Source of the DNA: a bacterium D16-56
GTDB lineage: Bacteria > Bacillota > Clostridia > Lachnospirales > Lachnospiraceae
Assembly: GCA_003611875.1 (NCBI GenBank)
Contig: RAYY01000002.1
Coordinates: forward strand, 124,001-188,000
Length of the DNA stretch: 64,000 nucleotides
Direction of reading: 5' to 3'
Part shown: positions 1-9,024 of the stretch, one piece after another
Numbering within the stretch: position 1 is the stretch's first letter
Layout of the letters: each line of letters opens with the position of its first letter
Program-made: the position numbers and the translations under genes
The notes under the pieces: generated by a model
What the model was told of the DNA's origin: nothing
Databases searched by the model: none
What the model saw: only the letters and a program-made list of their open reading frames with translations

Positions 1-116
1 GGTTCCTCCTTTTCCCGTACACAAAAAATCTGCCGCAGCCATCCCTTTCTAAAAAAAAGAAAAAGGTCCTGCGGTTTATCTGCACACTCCTCTCTGCATC
101 TGCCTACCATTATAAA

Positions 117-156
117 ATCCGTAATACGAAATGTCAAATATTTTCGTATTACGGAT
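117..156. repeat. 15-bp perfect inverted repeat (operator-like)
   Basis: The arms ATCCGTAATACGAAA (117-131) and TTTCGTATTACGGAT (142-156) are perfect complements around a 10-nt loop. A third partial copy, ATTACGGAT, follows at 162-170. There is no T-tract, so this looks more like a protein-binding dyad or an element end than a terminator. It lies downstream of the decayed 3' end of the sugar operon. No regulator can be assigned. Confidence 0.5.
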
Positions 157-182
157 CAAGAATTACGGATAAAGTAAACTGC

Positions 183-287
183 TTACAGCTTCTCCATGGG
201 TTCCCCATTCTTCAGCATATTGGATGCTGTTTTCTTTGCCTGTTTATAGCGGTCTCCCTTGTGGATCATCTGCATGATCCGCTTCAT
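183..287 (-). pseudogene. Short fragment, possibly the C-terminal end of an Rpn/PD-(D/E)XK-type protein
   Basis: A 34-codon frame ends in ASNMLKNGEPMEKL. This resembles the linker near the C-terminus of Rpn/PD-(D/E)XK nuclease-transposase proteins of Lachnospiraceae, recognised by eye only. No ribosome site precedes it, and its ATG overlaps the stop of the HPr-like stub (TAATG). It is best read as debris at the end of the sugar operon. It could equally be chance coding. Confidence 0.25.
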
Positions 288-406
288 TATATTCTGTAAT
301 ACACAAATATAAATGCGTCACTCAGCTTCAGAATCCGGTCATCCATTCCTGCCGGACCTGCATGGATTCCCAGTTTATCAATAATTGCATATTCAAATGT
401 TCTCAT
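287..406 (-). pseudogene. Truncated HPr-like phosphocarrier stub
   Basis: The frame starts 11 nt after the HAD gene with a good ribosome site (AGGAGAAAATAAA then ATG). The first 20 residues match the HPr start: an MRTFEYAI strand followed by LGIHAGPAG. The phosphorylation histidine falls at position 15 as in HPr, but the conserved Arg17 of the HARPA motif is Gly. After residue 20 the HPr pattern is lost and a stop follows at codon 40, less than half of the usual 85-88 residues. The helices and C-terminal sheet are absent, so it cannot fold as HPr. It probably once encoded an operon-specific phosphocarrier for the PTS permease upstream. Confidence 0.55.
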
Positions 407-417
407 TTTATTTTCTC

Positions 418-1257
418 CTATATCAAATTCATTCTCTTAAATTCAAAATAAACCCCATCTTCCTCAACGCTCTCGCAGACAATATCTGCTATGTCTTTCA
501 ATTCCTGGCAGGAATTCCCCATTGCAACGGCAGCCCCCGCATATTCCAGCATCTGCTGATCATTCATACTGTCGCCAAAGGCAACCGTATCTGCCATATC
601 CGCACCATAGTATTCACAGACACGTTCCATGGCCTCGCCCTTATCCATATCCTTCCGTATAATCTCGCCATTATAGCAGTCTGCATCTTCTGCATAGGGA
701 TGCACTACATAATGAAACTCCTGCTCCAGATACGGTTTTGTTTTCTCAAGATCGGCCAGATCCGTACAGATAAAGCCCAGCTTATATGCTCCCTTGTGGG
801 GATATTCCGTATACGGTTTTACCCCCACATCCGAATCCAGTTCCCTCTTCATTCGGATTAACTCCGAATTTGACAGATCTGCCGTTGTGCTTGTAAGGAT
901 TTCCTGAAGGCTGTCATCAATATAAATCCCCTCCGGACTTTCTATGCGGCAATAAATCCCAAATCGATGAAAAATTTCCAGGCACTTCTTAATGGTTTCT
1001 TCCGGAAGTACACTGTCACGGATTACTTTCCCATTAATTTCTATATGCCTTCCCGCACTGGCCACCACACCGTCAAATCCTACTTTCAAAACATCCTCGC
1101 TTACAATCGGCATATTACGCCCTGTGCTGATCAGAATCCTGTGCCCATTTTTTCTTGCCTCCTGTACTGCCCTTGTCGCAAGCTCCGTCGGTTTTTCCAA
1201 CGGGACAGTAAATGTCCCGTCGATATCTAAAAATACAATTTTTTTATCTGCCATCAT
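418..1257 (-). CDS. Cof-type HAD-IIB phosphatase
   Basis: This 279-residue protein has the HAD nucleophile motif FLDIDGTF near the N-terminus, STGR as motif II, and AFGDSMNDQQM plus a preceding Lys for motifs III/IV. The long insert between them is the C2B cap typical of Cof/YbiV-type sugar-phosphate phosphatases. Members are cytosolic, Mg-dependent and often broad in specificity. Its ATG overlaps the stop of the PTS gene (ATGA) behind GGAGGAG, so the two are translationally coupled. In this operon it may relieve sugar-phosphate build-up, which is inference from context. The length is complete. The start could be either of two adjacent ATG codons. Confidence 0.85.
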   Translation of the reverse strand: MMADKKIVFLDIDGTFTVPLEKPTELATRAVQEARKNGHRILISTGRNMPIVSEDVLKVGFDGVVASAGRHIEINGKVIRDSVLPEETIKKCLEIFHRFGIYCRIESPEGIYIDDSLQEILTSTTADLSNSELIRMKRELDSDVGVKPYTEYPHKGAYKLGFICTDLADLEKTKPYLEQEFHYVVHPYAEDADCYNGEIIRKDMDKGEAMERVCEYYGADMADTVAFGDSMNDQQMLEYAGAAVAMGNSCQELKDIADIVCESVEEDGVYFEFKRMNLI

Positions 1258-3215
1258 GACTCCTCCAGTTTAATAATGGGCTCCATGCAGTGAATCTCAC
1301 CATTCTTCAGCCCCTCCACATTTTTATAATCGTGTGTATTGGCAATAATTACCGGAGTGGCCACTGAATAACCTGCTTCCTGGATTTTCTGGATGTCAAA
1401 CGTAAGAAGCAACTGTCCGGGCTTTACCTGATCGCCCTGTGCCACATGAGCCTCATAATATTTTCCTTTAAGTTCTACCGTATTGATGCCCACATGAATC
1501 AGTAATTCTACTCCGTCTTTCGTTGTAATGCCAATGGCATGTTTCGTATCAAACAGTGCAGAGATCACACCATGACAGGGTGCTGCCACTTTCCCCTCTG
1601 AAGGAATGACTGCCATTCCCTTCCCTAATACTTCTGCGGCAAATGTATCGTCCGGCACCTCGCTCATCGGAATCGCTTTTCCTGTAAGGGGACTGCAGAT
1701 CACACCTTTCTCTGCTTCCGGGAAAATGTCCGCAGACGTATCCGCTGTTTCTTTTTCCGCTATTTCTTCTTCCGCAGTTTCTTTTTTCTCCAATTCTCTA
1801 TTAAATTTTTTCATATTTGACATAATATAGGTAAAAATAAATCCTGTTGCAATAGAAATAGCCGTACCAATCAAAAAGTTCAGCATACTGGACGCAGGAA
1901 CACAGACAAACCCGACAATTCCCGCAGTTCCCGGAGCCGTGTTCAGAACATTTGTCAGCGTTACATACCCGCCTCCAAAAGCCGCGCCGATCATAGCGCC
2001 ATAGAACGGATATTTCAGTTTCAGGTTTACGCCAAACATAGCAGGCTCTGTGATACCCAGCATAGCAGACACACCCGAAGTCGCCGCAACACTCTTTAGC
2101 TTCTTATCCTTTGTCCGAAGCATGGCGCAAAGAGTTGCGCCGCCCTGCGCCACATTATTACAGGACGCAATCGCAAGCAGGAAAGAACCTCCCGCCGCCA
2201 CCATCTGGATATCCACCGGAAGCAGGCTGTGGTGCATACCGGTCATGGTAAGAGGCGAATATAAGAAGCCCAGGACCATACCGCCCACAATCCCCAATGT
2301 ATCATGCATCCACACAAAGCTGTTTGTCAGCATATCACCGGCAGTCCTCATTATCCCGCCTACCACCGTAAAAGTAACAAAACCGGTGATCATAACGGTA
2401 AGCAGCGGGGTCAGAAGATTGTCCAGAATCTCCGGAATATACTTATGCAGTTTCTTCTCCGCAAACGAAAGGATATACGAAGCAGCCAGCACCGGCAGAA
2501 CCGTTCCCTGGTATCCTACTTTTTCAATCGTAAGTCCCAAAATGTTCCATACCGGAATTGTCCCTTCTGTTACGGCAGTACCGTAGGCATAGGCATTCAG
2601 CAGATCCCCCGAAACCATGATCATGCCCATAACCGCTCCCAGATACGGATTGCCCCCAAACATTTTTGTGGCGGAAAATCCAATCAGGATAGGCAGAAAC
2701 GCATATGCGGCACTGGCAAACGTATTAATCATAGCGGCAATGTCAGAAAGGGCCGGATAGGCTTCTACTAAAGACTGTCCCGGAATAAACAGCCCGTTTG
2801 CCGTAAGCACATTATTTAAACCCATCATCAGACCGCTGGCAACCAATGCCGGAATCAGCGGTACAAATACGTCAGACAGCGTTTTTACAAGACGCTGCAG
2901 TGGATTCATCTTCTGGGCAGCCGCCTGCTTTACCTCATTCTTTGTCGCTTCGGCTATCCCTCCTGTTTCTATGAAACGTTTGTAAACCTCGTTTACGGTG
3001 CCGCTGCCGATAATTATCTGAAACTGGCCTCCATTGGCAAACTGGCCTTTCACCAGATCCACCTTCAGGATTCCGTCCACATCTGCCTTTGACTCATCTT
3101 TCAGAACCAGCCTGAGTCTGGTTGCGCAGTGAGCGGCACTGATAATGTTTTCTTTTCCGCCAACCAGCTTCAAAAGTTCTTCGGCAGACGCCTGATAGCG
3201 TTCTTCCTTTGTCAT
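1254..3215 (-). CDS. PTS alpha-glucoside permease, EIIBCA fusion (beta-glucoside/sucrose/trehalose family)
   Basis: This 653-residue fusion carries three PTS domains in the order B-C-A. EIIB (about 1-85) has the phosphorylation Cys30 in AAHCATRLR. EIIC (about 105-465) is a membrane domain of about ten hydrophobic segments. After an Ala/Glu-rich linker, the Crr-like EIIA (about 500-653) carries active His574 in LLIHVGINTV. The protein takes up and phosphorylates a disaccharide at the cytoplasmic membrane using phosphate from HPr. The Glc/trehalose/sucrose family alone does not fix the sugar. The co-transcribed GH13 enzyme 23 bp upstream points to an alpha-glucoside such as trehalose, isomaltose or sucrose isomers. 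The downstream HAD gene overlaps by 4 bp. Confidence 0.9.
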   Translation of the reverse strand: MTKEERYQASAEELLKLVGGKENIISAAHCATRLRLVLKDESKADVDGILKVDLVKGQFANGGQFQIIIGSGTVNEVYKRFIETGGIAEATKNEVKQAAAQKMNPLQRLVKTLSDVFVPLIPALVASGLMMGLNNVLTANGLFIPGQSLVEAYPALSDIAAMINTFASAAYAFLPILIGFSATKMFGGNPYLGAVMGMIMVSGDLLNAYAYGTAVTEGTIPVWNILGLTIEKVGYQGTVLPVLAASYILSFAEKKLHKYIPEILDNLLTPLLTVMITGFVTFTVVGGIMRTAGDMLTNSFVWMHDTLGIVGGMVLGFLYSPLTMTGMHHSLLPVDIQMVAAGGSFLLAIASCNNVAQGGATLCAMLRTKDKKLKSVAATSGVSAMLGITEPAMFGVNLKLKYPFYGAMIGAAFGGGYVTLTNVLNTAPGTAGIVGFVCVPASSMLNFLIGTAISIATGFIFTYIMSNMKKFNRELEKKETAEEEIAEKETADTSADIFPEAEKGVICSPLTGKAIPMSEVPDDTFAAEVLGKGMAVIPSEGKVAAPCHGVISALFDTKHAIGITTKDGVELLIHVGINTVELKGKYYEAHVAQGDQVKPGQLLLTFDIQKIQEAGYSVATPVIIANTHDYKNVEGLKNGEIHCMEPIIKLEES

Positions 3216-3238
3216 GATTCTTTCTTCCTCCTTTTAGA

Positions 3239-4873
3239 TTATATGATTTCATAGATAGCTGCTTCATAGGGACGCAATTTCATCTGTTCCAGCCGGGTTT
3301 CAGATTCCTGTTCATAATTGGACAGGAGCACCCTGCCTTTTCCAGGGTAATCAAAACGTGCCGGTTTCTCATAGAAATTACCTGCTACCAGCCACTTTTT
3401 CCCCTTCCATTCCCTTGTATACGCAAAGACATGCTCATCCTCCGGGCAGAGCAGTTCAAAAGTCCCATAAATCAATATAGGCTCTTCTTTTCGGAGTCTG
3501 ATCAGCTTTTTATAATAATAGAAAACGGAATTCTGATCCTTTAATGCCTCTTCCGCATTAATTTTTGTATAATTGGGATTTACCCTGCACCATGGTATCC
3601 CTTCCGTAAATCCTGCACCTGGGCCGTTGTTCCACTGCATGGGTGTTCTCGCATTATCCCTTGACTTAGCGCAGAGGGATTTCATGATTTCTTCTTCGGG
3701 ATATCCCATCTGCTTCCGTTCCCGGTACATATTGACAGACTCTACATCAAAAAAATCCTCAATACCTGAAAACGGATAGTTGGTCATCCCTATTTCTTCG
3801 CCCTGATAAATATAAGGCGTCCCCTTCATGCCATGAAGCACGGTTGCCAGCATCTTTGCAGATTCCACCCGGTACTCCTTATCATTCCCCCATCTGGAAA
3901 CGATTCTTGGAAGGTCATGGCTGTTCCAGAAAAGACTGTTCCATCCTTTCCCTTCCAATGCCTTCTGCCATTTCGCAAACGCCTGTTTTAACTGTTTCAA
4001 TTCCAGGGGCTTTAAATCCCACTTCTGTTTTCCCGGAACCTGATCCAGCAGCATCTGCTCAAACTGAAAAATCATATCCAGTTCCTTCCGCTCCGGATCC
4101 GAATATAAACTTCCATTCTCAATATCTGCTCCCCAGCATTCTCCTACAGTCATCAGGTCTTTTCCCCCGAATGTTTCCCTGTTCATTTCCTGGAGGTATT
4201 CATGCAGCTTTGGTCCGTTTTCTTTTATCTCCTGATCCGGGATTTTTCCAATGACATCAATCACATCCATCCGGAAACCGCCAATGCCCATATCAATCCA
4301 GAAATTCATCATTTTCCATATTTCTTTCCGCATCGCTTCATTTTCCCAGTTGAGATCCGGCTGCTTTTTATGATAGAAGTGCAGATAATACTCCCCTGTT
4401 TCTTCCGAGTATTCCCATGCATTACCGCCAAAGCAGGATTCCAGTTGGTTAGGCGGACTGCCTTTTTTCCCTTCTCTCCAGACATAATAGTCCCTGTACG
4501 GATTGTCCTTCGATTTTTTCGCTTCCACAAACCACGGATGCTCATCCGAAGTATGGTTCACAACAAGATCCATGATAATCCTAATACCACAATTTTCACA
4601 TTCACGGATTAGAGTCTTCATATCCTCCATCGATCCGTACTCCGGTGATATTCCATAATAATCGGATATATCATAGCCATTATCCGCATTGGGAGAGACA
4701 TACACCGGACTGAGCCATATCACGTCGATCCCCAGTTTCTTCAGATACCACAATTTGGAGCGGATACCGTTAATATCGCCGATTCCATCGCCATTGCTGT
4801 CACAGAAGCTTCGTGGATATATCTGATATACAACACTGCTTTTCCACCACTTTTCTTTCACTGTTCTTTTCAC
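3239..4873 (-). CDS. GH13 alpha-glucosidase (oligo-1,6-glucosidase / phospho-alpha-glucosidase type)
   Basis: A full-length GH13 enzyme (544 residues) opens with WWKSSVVYQIYPRSF. Visible catalytic residues are nucleophile Asp203 in GGFRMDVID, acid/base Glu245 in MTVGECWG, and Asp320 in WNSHD, with region I as DLVVNHTSDEH. The Val after Asp203 is the residue linked in this subfamily to alpha-1,6 or trehalose-6-phosphate specificity rather than alpha-1,4. Overall it reads closer to MalL-type oligo-1,6-glucosidases than to TreA/TreC, but the PTS partner implies a phosphorylated substrate. It is first in the operon, so it is cytosolic and is expected to split the imported sugar phosphate. The trehalose versus isomaltose/isomaltulose choice is unresolved. 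Confidence 0.85.
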   Translation of the reverse strand: MKRTVKEKWWKSSVVYQIYPRSFCDSNGDGIGDINGIRSKLWYLKKLGIDVIWLSPVYVSPNADNGYDISDYYGISPEYGSMEDMKTLIRECENCGIRIIMDLVVNHTSDEHPWFVEAKKSKDNPYRDYYVWREGKKGSPPNQLESCFGGNAWEYSEETGEYYLHFYHKKQPDLNWENEAMRKEIWKMMNFWIDMGIGGFRMDVIDVIGKIPDQEIKENGPKLHEYLQEMNRETFGGKDLMTVGECWGADIENGSLYSDPERKELDMIFQFEQMLLDQVPGKQKWDLKPLELKQLKQAFAKWQKALEGKGWNSLFWNSHDLPRIVSRWGNDKEYRVESAKMLATVLHGMKGTPYIYQGEEIGMTNYPFSGIEDFFDVESVNMYRERKQMGYPEEEIMKSLCAKSRDNARTPMQWNNGPGAGFTEGIPWCRVNPNYTKINAEEALKDQNSVFYYYKKLIRLRKEEPILIYGTFELLCPEDEHVFAYTREWKGKKWLVAGNFYEKPARFDYPGKGRVLLSNYEQESETRLEQMKLRPYEAAIYEII

Positions 4874-4981
4874 CTCTCTTGTTTTTCTTCGGTGATTTTA
4901 GTATACTGGAAAAGAAGCCCTGATTGCTTGCATAATTTTACTCAATCATAACACAAATTTACGATTCAGGAGTTGATACCC
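4874..4981. promoter_or_regulatory. Divergent promoter region between the glucosidase operon and AraC regulator
   Basis: On the minus strand a TATACT -10 box (4900-4905) sits about 26 nt before the glucosidase start. No good -35 lies 17 bp upstream, as expected for an activator-dependent promoter. The AraC-type gene diverges from the same 108-bp gap. The likely arrangement is that the regulator binds here and activates the sugar operon (inference). Confidence 0.4.
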
Positions 4982-5854
4982 ATGTCACGAGCTTATCATG
5001 AAGATAAAATCCACGGTACTTCTGTTTTTCCTTTACAGGTATATTCTCATCATGACAAAGACGGATTTTATTTTGTATCACAGCACTGGCACGAAGAACT
5101 GGAATGGGTATATGCAGAATATGGAATTCTTAATCTGACTATCCGCGGAAAATCCCTTGTCTTGAACCCGGGGGAATTCTGTTTTATCAATTCCGGAGAA
5201 CTGCATGAAATTAAATCCGTGGGCGAGTCCCTGCACCATGCCGTTGTATTCAATCCCGGCTTTTTAGACTTTTCATTGTATGATGCCTGCCAGCATAATT
5301 TTATCCGGCCGATTACCAGCGGAACACTGCTGTTTCCAACCTTCTGCTCCACGCTTTCACCCGAAGACCATAAACAAGTCCTGCTCCATATGCAGGAGAT
5401 TATCAAACTTTACCACACATTGCCCACCTGTGCCCTTTTAAGCATTAAGCTCCACATATTACACATGATTGAATTATTCTTTCAGGCGGATTATTTCTAT
5501 AAGAATACGTTATCGCCCAAAGGAAAGGACTCCTTAAACAAATTAAAACAAGTGATTGAATATATTCACATCCATTACCCGGAATCAATCGCTTTGCAGA
5601 CATTGTCTGAAATATGCTTTATGAGTCCCAATTATTTCTGCCACTACTTTAAACAGGAAATTGGAAAGACGCCGATCAGTTTTATCAATGAATATAGAAT
5701 AGAAAAAGCCTGTGAAATGCTGTCAGAATCAAAAGTACCGATTTCTAATATCGCACTTTCTGTTGGATTTGATAATTTTAGTTACTTTATACGAAAATTC
5801 CGGGAATATAAAGGGGTTGCGCCGAATAAGTACCGTTCTCTCTGCTTGAAATAG
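4982..5854 (+). CDS. AraC-family sugar-responsive regulator (cupin + two HTH)
   Basis: The N-terminal half (about 1-150) is an AraC-type cupin: it has an HWHEELEW motif, the conserved LNPGEFCFINSGELHEI stretch and HHAVVF. The C-terminal 100 residues hold two helix-turn-helices; the first is LQTLSEICFMSPNYFCHYFKQEIGK and the second reads ISNIALSVGFDNFSYFIRKF, followed by the family ending GVAPNKYR. I chose ATG 4982 over TTG 4973 because CAGGAG ends nine bases before it. It is divergent from the GH13/PTS operon and is expected to control it in response to the sugar or its phosphate. It is cytosolic, DNA-binding and full length at about 290 residues. Confidence 0.85.
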   Translation: MSRAYHEDKIHGTSVFPLQVYSHHDKDGFYFVSQHWHEELEWVYAEYGILNLTIRGKSLVLNPGEFCFINSGELHEIKSVGESLHHAVVFNPGFLDFSLYDACQHNFIRPITSGTLLFPTFCSTLSPEDHKQVLLHMQEIIKLYHTLPTCALLSIKLHILHMIELFFQADYFYKNTLSPKGKDSLNKLKQVIEYIHIHYPESIALQTLSEICFMSPNYFCHYFKQEIGKTPISFINEYRIEKACEMLSESKVPISNIALSVGFDNFSYFIRKFREYKGVAPNKYRSLCLK

Positions 5855-5962
5855 TATGGAGTTTAGCTGTGCCGTTTCTAGTTTCTAAATCATGCACAGC
5901 TGAATTTCATTACTCCTGTGGATTTTTTCCTGATAAATGCACCAAATTCCTATCATTAAAAG

Positions 5963-5990
5963 ATGCACCCAAAGTCAGCCTTGGGTGCAT
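5963..5990 (-). terminator. Hairpin terminator, minus strand
   Basis: The arms ATGCACCCAA and TTGGGTGCAT pair perfectly around an 8-nt loop. On the minus strand CTTTT follows. It lies over the 3' end of the flavodoxin-like remnant, whose last codons read through it. It is probably the old operon terminator onto which a deletion was joined. Confidence 0.5.
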
Positions 5991-6160
5991 TGTATCAAAT
6001 TGTGGTACGCAAGCCAGTTAGGAAAACCCAAAAATATCGTATCATAATCATCCATATTCTGTATATGAGAAGCGAGTTCCGGCCGTGTTCTTTCTCCTGT
6101 ATATAGTAGAATCAGACTCATAATACGCAGTTGATCCGGAAATTCCGAAAGGGAAAGCAT
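5975..6160 (-). pseudogene. Flavodoxin-like fragment
   Basis: Sixty-one codons include RPELASHIQNMDDYD and TIFLGFPNW. This is the central strand and FMN-proximal loop of long-type flavodoxins, where a WWGT motif normally follows. Here NW is followed by unrelated LAYHNL and a stop inside a terminator hairpin. The N-terminal FMN phosphate loop is also missing; the residues before RPELAS (LSEFPDQLRIM) look like a different protein. The piece is a chimeric remnant broken at both ends and not functional. Confidence 0.5.
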
Positions 6161-6309
6161 AAGCAGATCCAGCTTCTTATCCAGGTTTTTAACTTCACAA
6201 TTCTTCGGATAGCTTTTCTTTTTATAAAAAAATAGGTATCGTAAAATGATTTATATCATCTTTCACCTGCAGATATTGGAGAAATATCGTAACCGCCCGA
6301 ATCTTATTA

Positions 6310-6899
6310 TTATAACCTTGAGGGCTGATCCTCTGCATACTCAACCACTTCATCATCTTTAGATGCACATAATATCATTCCAACACTCGGATTCTCATTT
6401 TTCTTTTTCTTCTGTCGATCGAGCGCTTCCAGATAAAAATCCATTTTCGATATATATTCTGGCTTAAATTTCCCAATTTTCAATTCAAACGCCACAAGAC
6501 ACTGTAATCCCCGATGAAAGAACAGCAAATCTTATTATCCTCACCGCCAACCTGGACTATGAATTCTTCATCAATAAACGTAAAGTCCCTTCCAGCCTCC
6601 AGAATAAAATCCTTCATATTTCTGATCAGACCTTTTCTTAGATCAGGTTCTTTAAGGTTAGATGGCAAATCCAGAAATGGATTTTCTTTCAATCCTTTTA
6701 TCGGCTCAGGTAACAGTTTTTCTTTGGATAACATATATCGTTCATAATATCCACTGTCAATCTGGCGGGATAGTTCTCGTGCCGGATAATTTTCTTTTAT
6801 ACAAAGCGTTATATAAAAATGACGTTCTTCGGGTGTTTTCGCTTTTGAAATTATAGCCAGATGGTTTGACCAACTTATTTGTGTCAACACTGTTGTCAC
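6310..6899 (-). pseudogene. DUF1016 (YhcG-type) PD-(D/E)XK nuclease remnant, frameshifted
   Basis: Two frames together cover the central part of a DUF1016 protein. 6480-6899 encodes the segment ending in the strand FIDEEFIVQVGGED. The reading shifts near 6500-6530 into 6310-6528, which gives LLFFHRGLQCLVAFELKIG, the nuclease core with the E-x-K signature, then GMILCASKDDEVVEYA. The N-terminal third and the C-terminal end are missing, and the tail PSRL is out of family. A frameshift plus truncation at both ends makes it a pseudogene. The only start is a GTG without a ribosome site. Such proteins often sit in mobile or defence islands, fitting the debris around it. Confidence 0.7.
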
Positions 6900-7220
6900 A
6901 AATCAATGTATCCCATATCTATCTTACCACCCTGAACATTTACAAAACTATAAAACAATTTTAACTACTCATTACGTCTGGATTCTTTCCATTTTATAAC
7001 TGGTTCTCTGCCATGCATTTTCTCCCACCCAAATTTAAAAATCATAATTCTTTGACTCTTTGCACTTGTTTCTTCATTTCTATCTAATAACCGTCTTTGA
7101 TACAATGTAACTTTGCCTTAAACCTTTTAATTTTGCCCCATACTTTATGACTTTGCCTCCAAGGGATATACACGGAATAAAAAGCGTTGCTGAAAATCTG
7201 TTTTTATGCCGAAAAAACAC

Positions 7221-7261
7221 AAAAAGGTGGCTTCTAAAAGTCAGAGCCGCCTTTTCTTTTT
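7221..7261. terminator. Bidirectional terminator after the ABC transporter pair
   Basis: GGTGGCT (7226-7232) pairs with AGCCGCC (7245-7251), with one G-U, around a 12-nt loop. The stem is flanked by A5 on one side and TTTTCTTTTT on the other, so it can act on both strands. It is 27 bp past the stop of the second ABC gene. The rest of 6900-7287 shows nothing convincing. Confidence 0.65.
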
Positions 7262-7287
7262 GAAAAATATTTCGCACATCAACCTTA

Positions 7288-9024
7288 CTATTCCATCGCC
7301 CAATTCTGGCTCTGCGTCTGCAGCTTCACCATGCGGGCATAGATACCATTCTTTTTCAGAAGCGTATCGGAACCGCCCTGCTCCGCCACTGTGCCTTCCG
7401 AGAGAACAACAATCTTATCTGCCCCGGCAACGGTACGCATACGGTGGGCAATAATCATAACCGTCTTATTCTCAATCAGCCTTGACAGGGATTCCTGAAT
7501 CAGCGTCTCATTTTCCACGTCAAGGCTTGCCGTCGCCTCATCCAGCAGGATAATCGGGGCGTTCTTCAGAAATGCCCTGGCAATCGAGATACGCTGGCGT
7601 TCCCCGCCGGACAGCTCGCAGCCGTTCTCCCCGATCAGGGTGTTCCACTTGTCCGGGAGCTTCTTGGCAAATTCGTCCACATTGGCAAGCCTTGCCGCCT
7701 CAAGTACATCTTCATCGGTCGCATCCTTTCGCCCCAGGCGGATATTCTCCATGACCGTATTGTTAAACAGCGTCACATCCTGGAACACGATGGAATACAG
7801 GGACATAAGCGTCTCGGGTTCGATTTTCGAGATATCCATGCCCCCTACCGTGATCTTCCCTTTCTGGATATCCCAGAACCTTGAGGCAAGGCGGGAAACT
7901 GTCGTCTTTCCGCCGCCGGAAGGCCCCACCAGCGCGGTGACCTGCCCCTGCTTCGCGGTAAAGGACACATCCTTTAAGACCGTTTCCCCGCTGTTATAGG
8001 AAAATCCCACATGGTCAAAGACAATGTCATAGCCTTTATTGGCCAGCTTCCCCGCGCCTTCCTGTTCCGGGTGGCTTAGGATTTCATCCATCCGCCTGCA
8101 CTGGATATTCCTTATCATAATGACCGCGCTTAAATTATCCAATGCGGCGATCAATGGGTCGTATACACGGGAAACCAGAATCATAAAGACAAAGAACGTG
8201 AGCAGGGTAATCTTTCCATCCGCTAACAGCGCGCCTCCCGCCAGTACGGTCGTGGCAATGCCGACTTTAAGCACCATGCGCCCGCAGGTATGGAATACCG
8301 CATTGGTAAGCTCGCCGATTACCGTGTACTTCTCCACGTCCTTTATTTTTTTGTCCAGCCCTTTCAGGTATCCAGCCTCCGCATTGTTCGCTTTCAGGTC
8401 GCGCAGCGTTTCCAGGCATTCCTGGATGCCGTCCGAACACGCAATGGATACCTCCGTCACCTTTTCCTGCCTGCTGCGCATGACTCCCGCCGATGCCAGT
8501 ATAATTCCGAAGGAAACAGGCAGCACCCACAATGAGGCAAGCGCCATGCGCCAGTCAAAGACAAAGAGCCCTGCCGCAATCAAAAGGGTGGAAATAACCG
8601 ATCCTATCAATTCCGGCACCCAGTGGGACAGCCCGCTCTCCAAGGTCGCGCAGTCCGTCATAAGAACCGTTGTCAGGTCGGACAGATCTTTTTTTCCGAA
8701 AAAAGACAGGGGGATCTTCCGCAGCTTCTCCGCAAGGGACAGCCTGCGCACACCGCTCTCCACATAGGTGGCAAAAAAGGTGGCGTTGTACTGGATATAG
8801 TAGGTCAGCATTATGAGTCCAAGGGCAATGGCAAGCCCTGCGATGTAAAATGTACTTTTCCCTTCCGGGATGCCCCCGCCCAGCAGATCACCGATGAGGC
8901 TATATAACAGCACCACCGGAACCATCAGGGAAAGGTTATGCAGGATGCAGGCAAAAAACGCCTTTACCATATCCTTTGCGCCCTTGTCAGACAGGGCAAA
9001 CGTGTGCTTTAATTTCTCATGCAT
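7288..9024 (-). CDS. ABC transporter, fused membrane and ATPase domains (subunit 2 of heterodimer)
   Basis: This type IV (exporter-fold) half-transporter of about 578 residues has an N-terminal six-helix domain (about 20-300) and a C-terminal ATPase. The ATPase has Walker A GPSGGGKTT, Q-loop VFQD, signature LSGGERQR, Walker B IILLDEA and switch IIAHR, all canonical. It overlaps the partner gene, so the two form a heterodimer. The family includes drug exporters and the exporter-fold siderophore importers YbtPQ and IrtAB, and sequence reading cannot decide between them. ATG 9024 is preferred (AGGTG six bases upstream) over GTG 9033. Usage of GC-rich codons such as GCG and CCC differs from neighbouring genes, suggesting transfer as a unit with the TetR gene. 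Confidence 0.85.
   Translation of the reverse strand: MHEKLKHTFALSDKGAKDMVKAFFACILHNLSLMVPVVLLYSLIGDLLGGGIPEGKSTFYIAGLAIALGLIMLTYYIQYNATFFATYVESGVRRLSLAEKLRKIPLSFFGKKDLSDLTTVLMTDCATLESGLSHWVPELIGSVISTLLIAAGLFVFDWRMALASLWVLPVSFGIILASAGVMRSRQEKVTEVSIACSDGIQECLETLRDLKANNAEAGYLKGLDKKIKDVEKYTVIGELTNAVFHTCGRMVLKVGIATTVLAGGALLADGKITLLTFFVFMILVSRVYDPLIAALDNLSAVIMIRNIQCRRMDEILSHPEQEGAGKLANKGYDIVFDHVGFSYNSGETVLKDVSFTAKQGQVTALVGPSGGGKTTVSRLASRFWDIQKGKITVGGMDISKIEPETLMSLYSIVFQDVTLFNNTVMENIRLGRKDATDEDVLEAARLANVDEFAKKLPDKWNTLIGENGCELSGGERQRISIARAFLKNAPIILLDEATASLDVENETLIQESLSRLIENKTVMIIAHRMRTVAGADKIVVLSEGTVAEQGGSDTLLKKNGIYARMVKLQTQSQNWAME

Noticed and set aside
7080-7277. 65-codon minus frame after the ABC genes
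   Set aside because: It overlaps the bidirectional terminator and has no ribosome site or recognisable motif.
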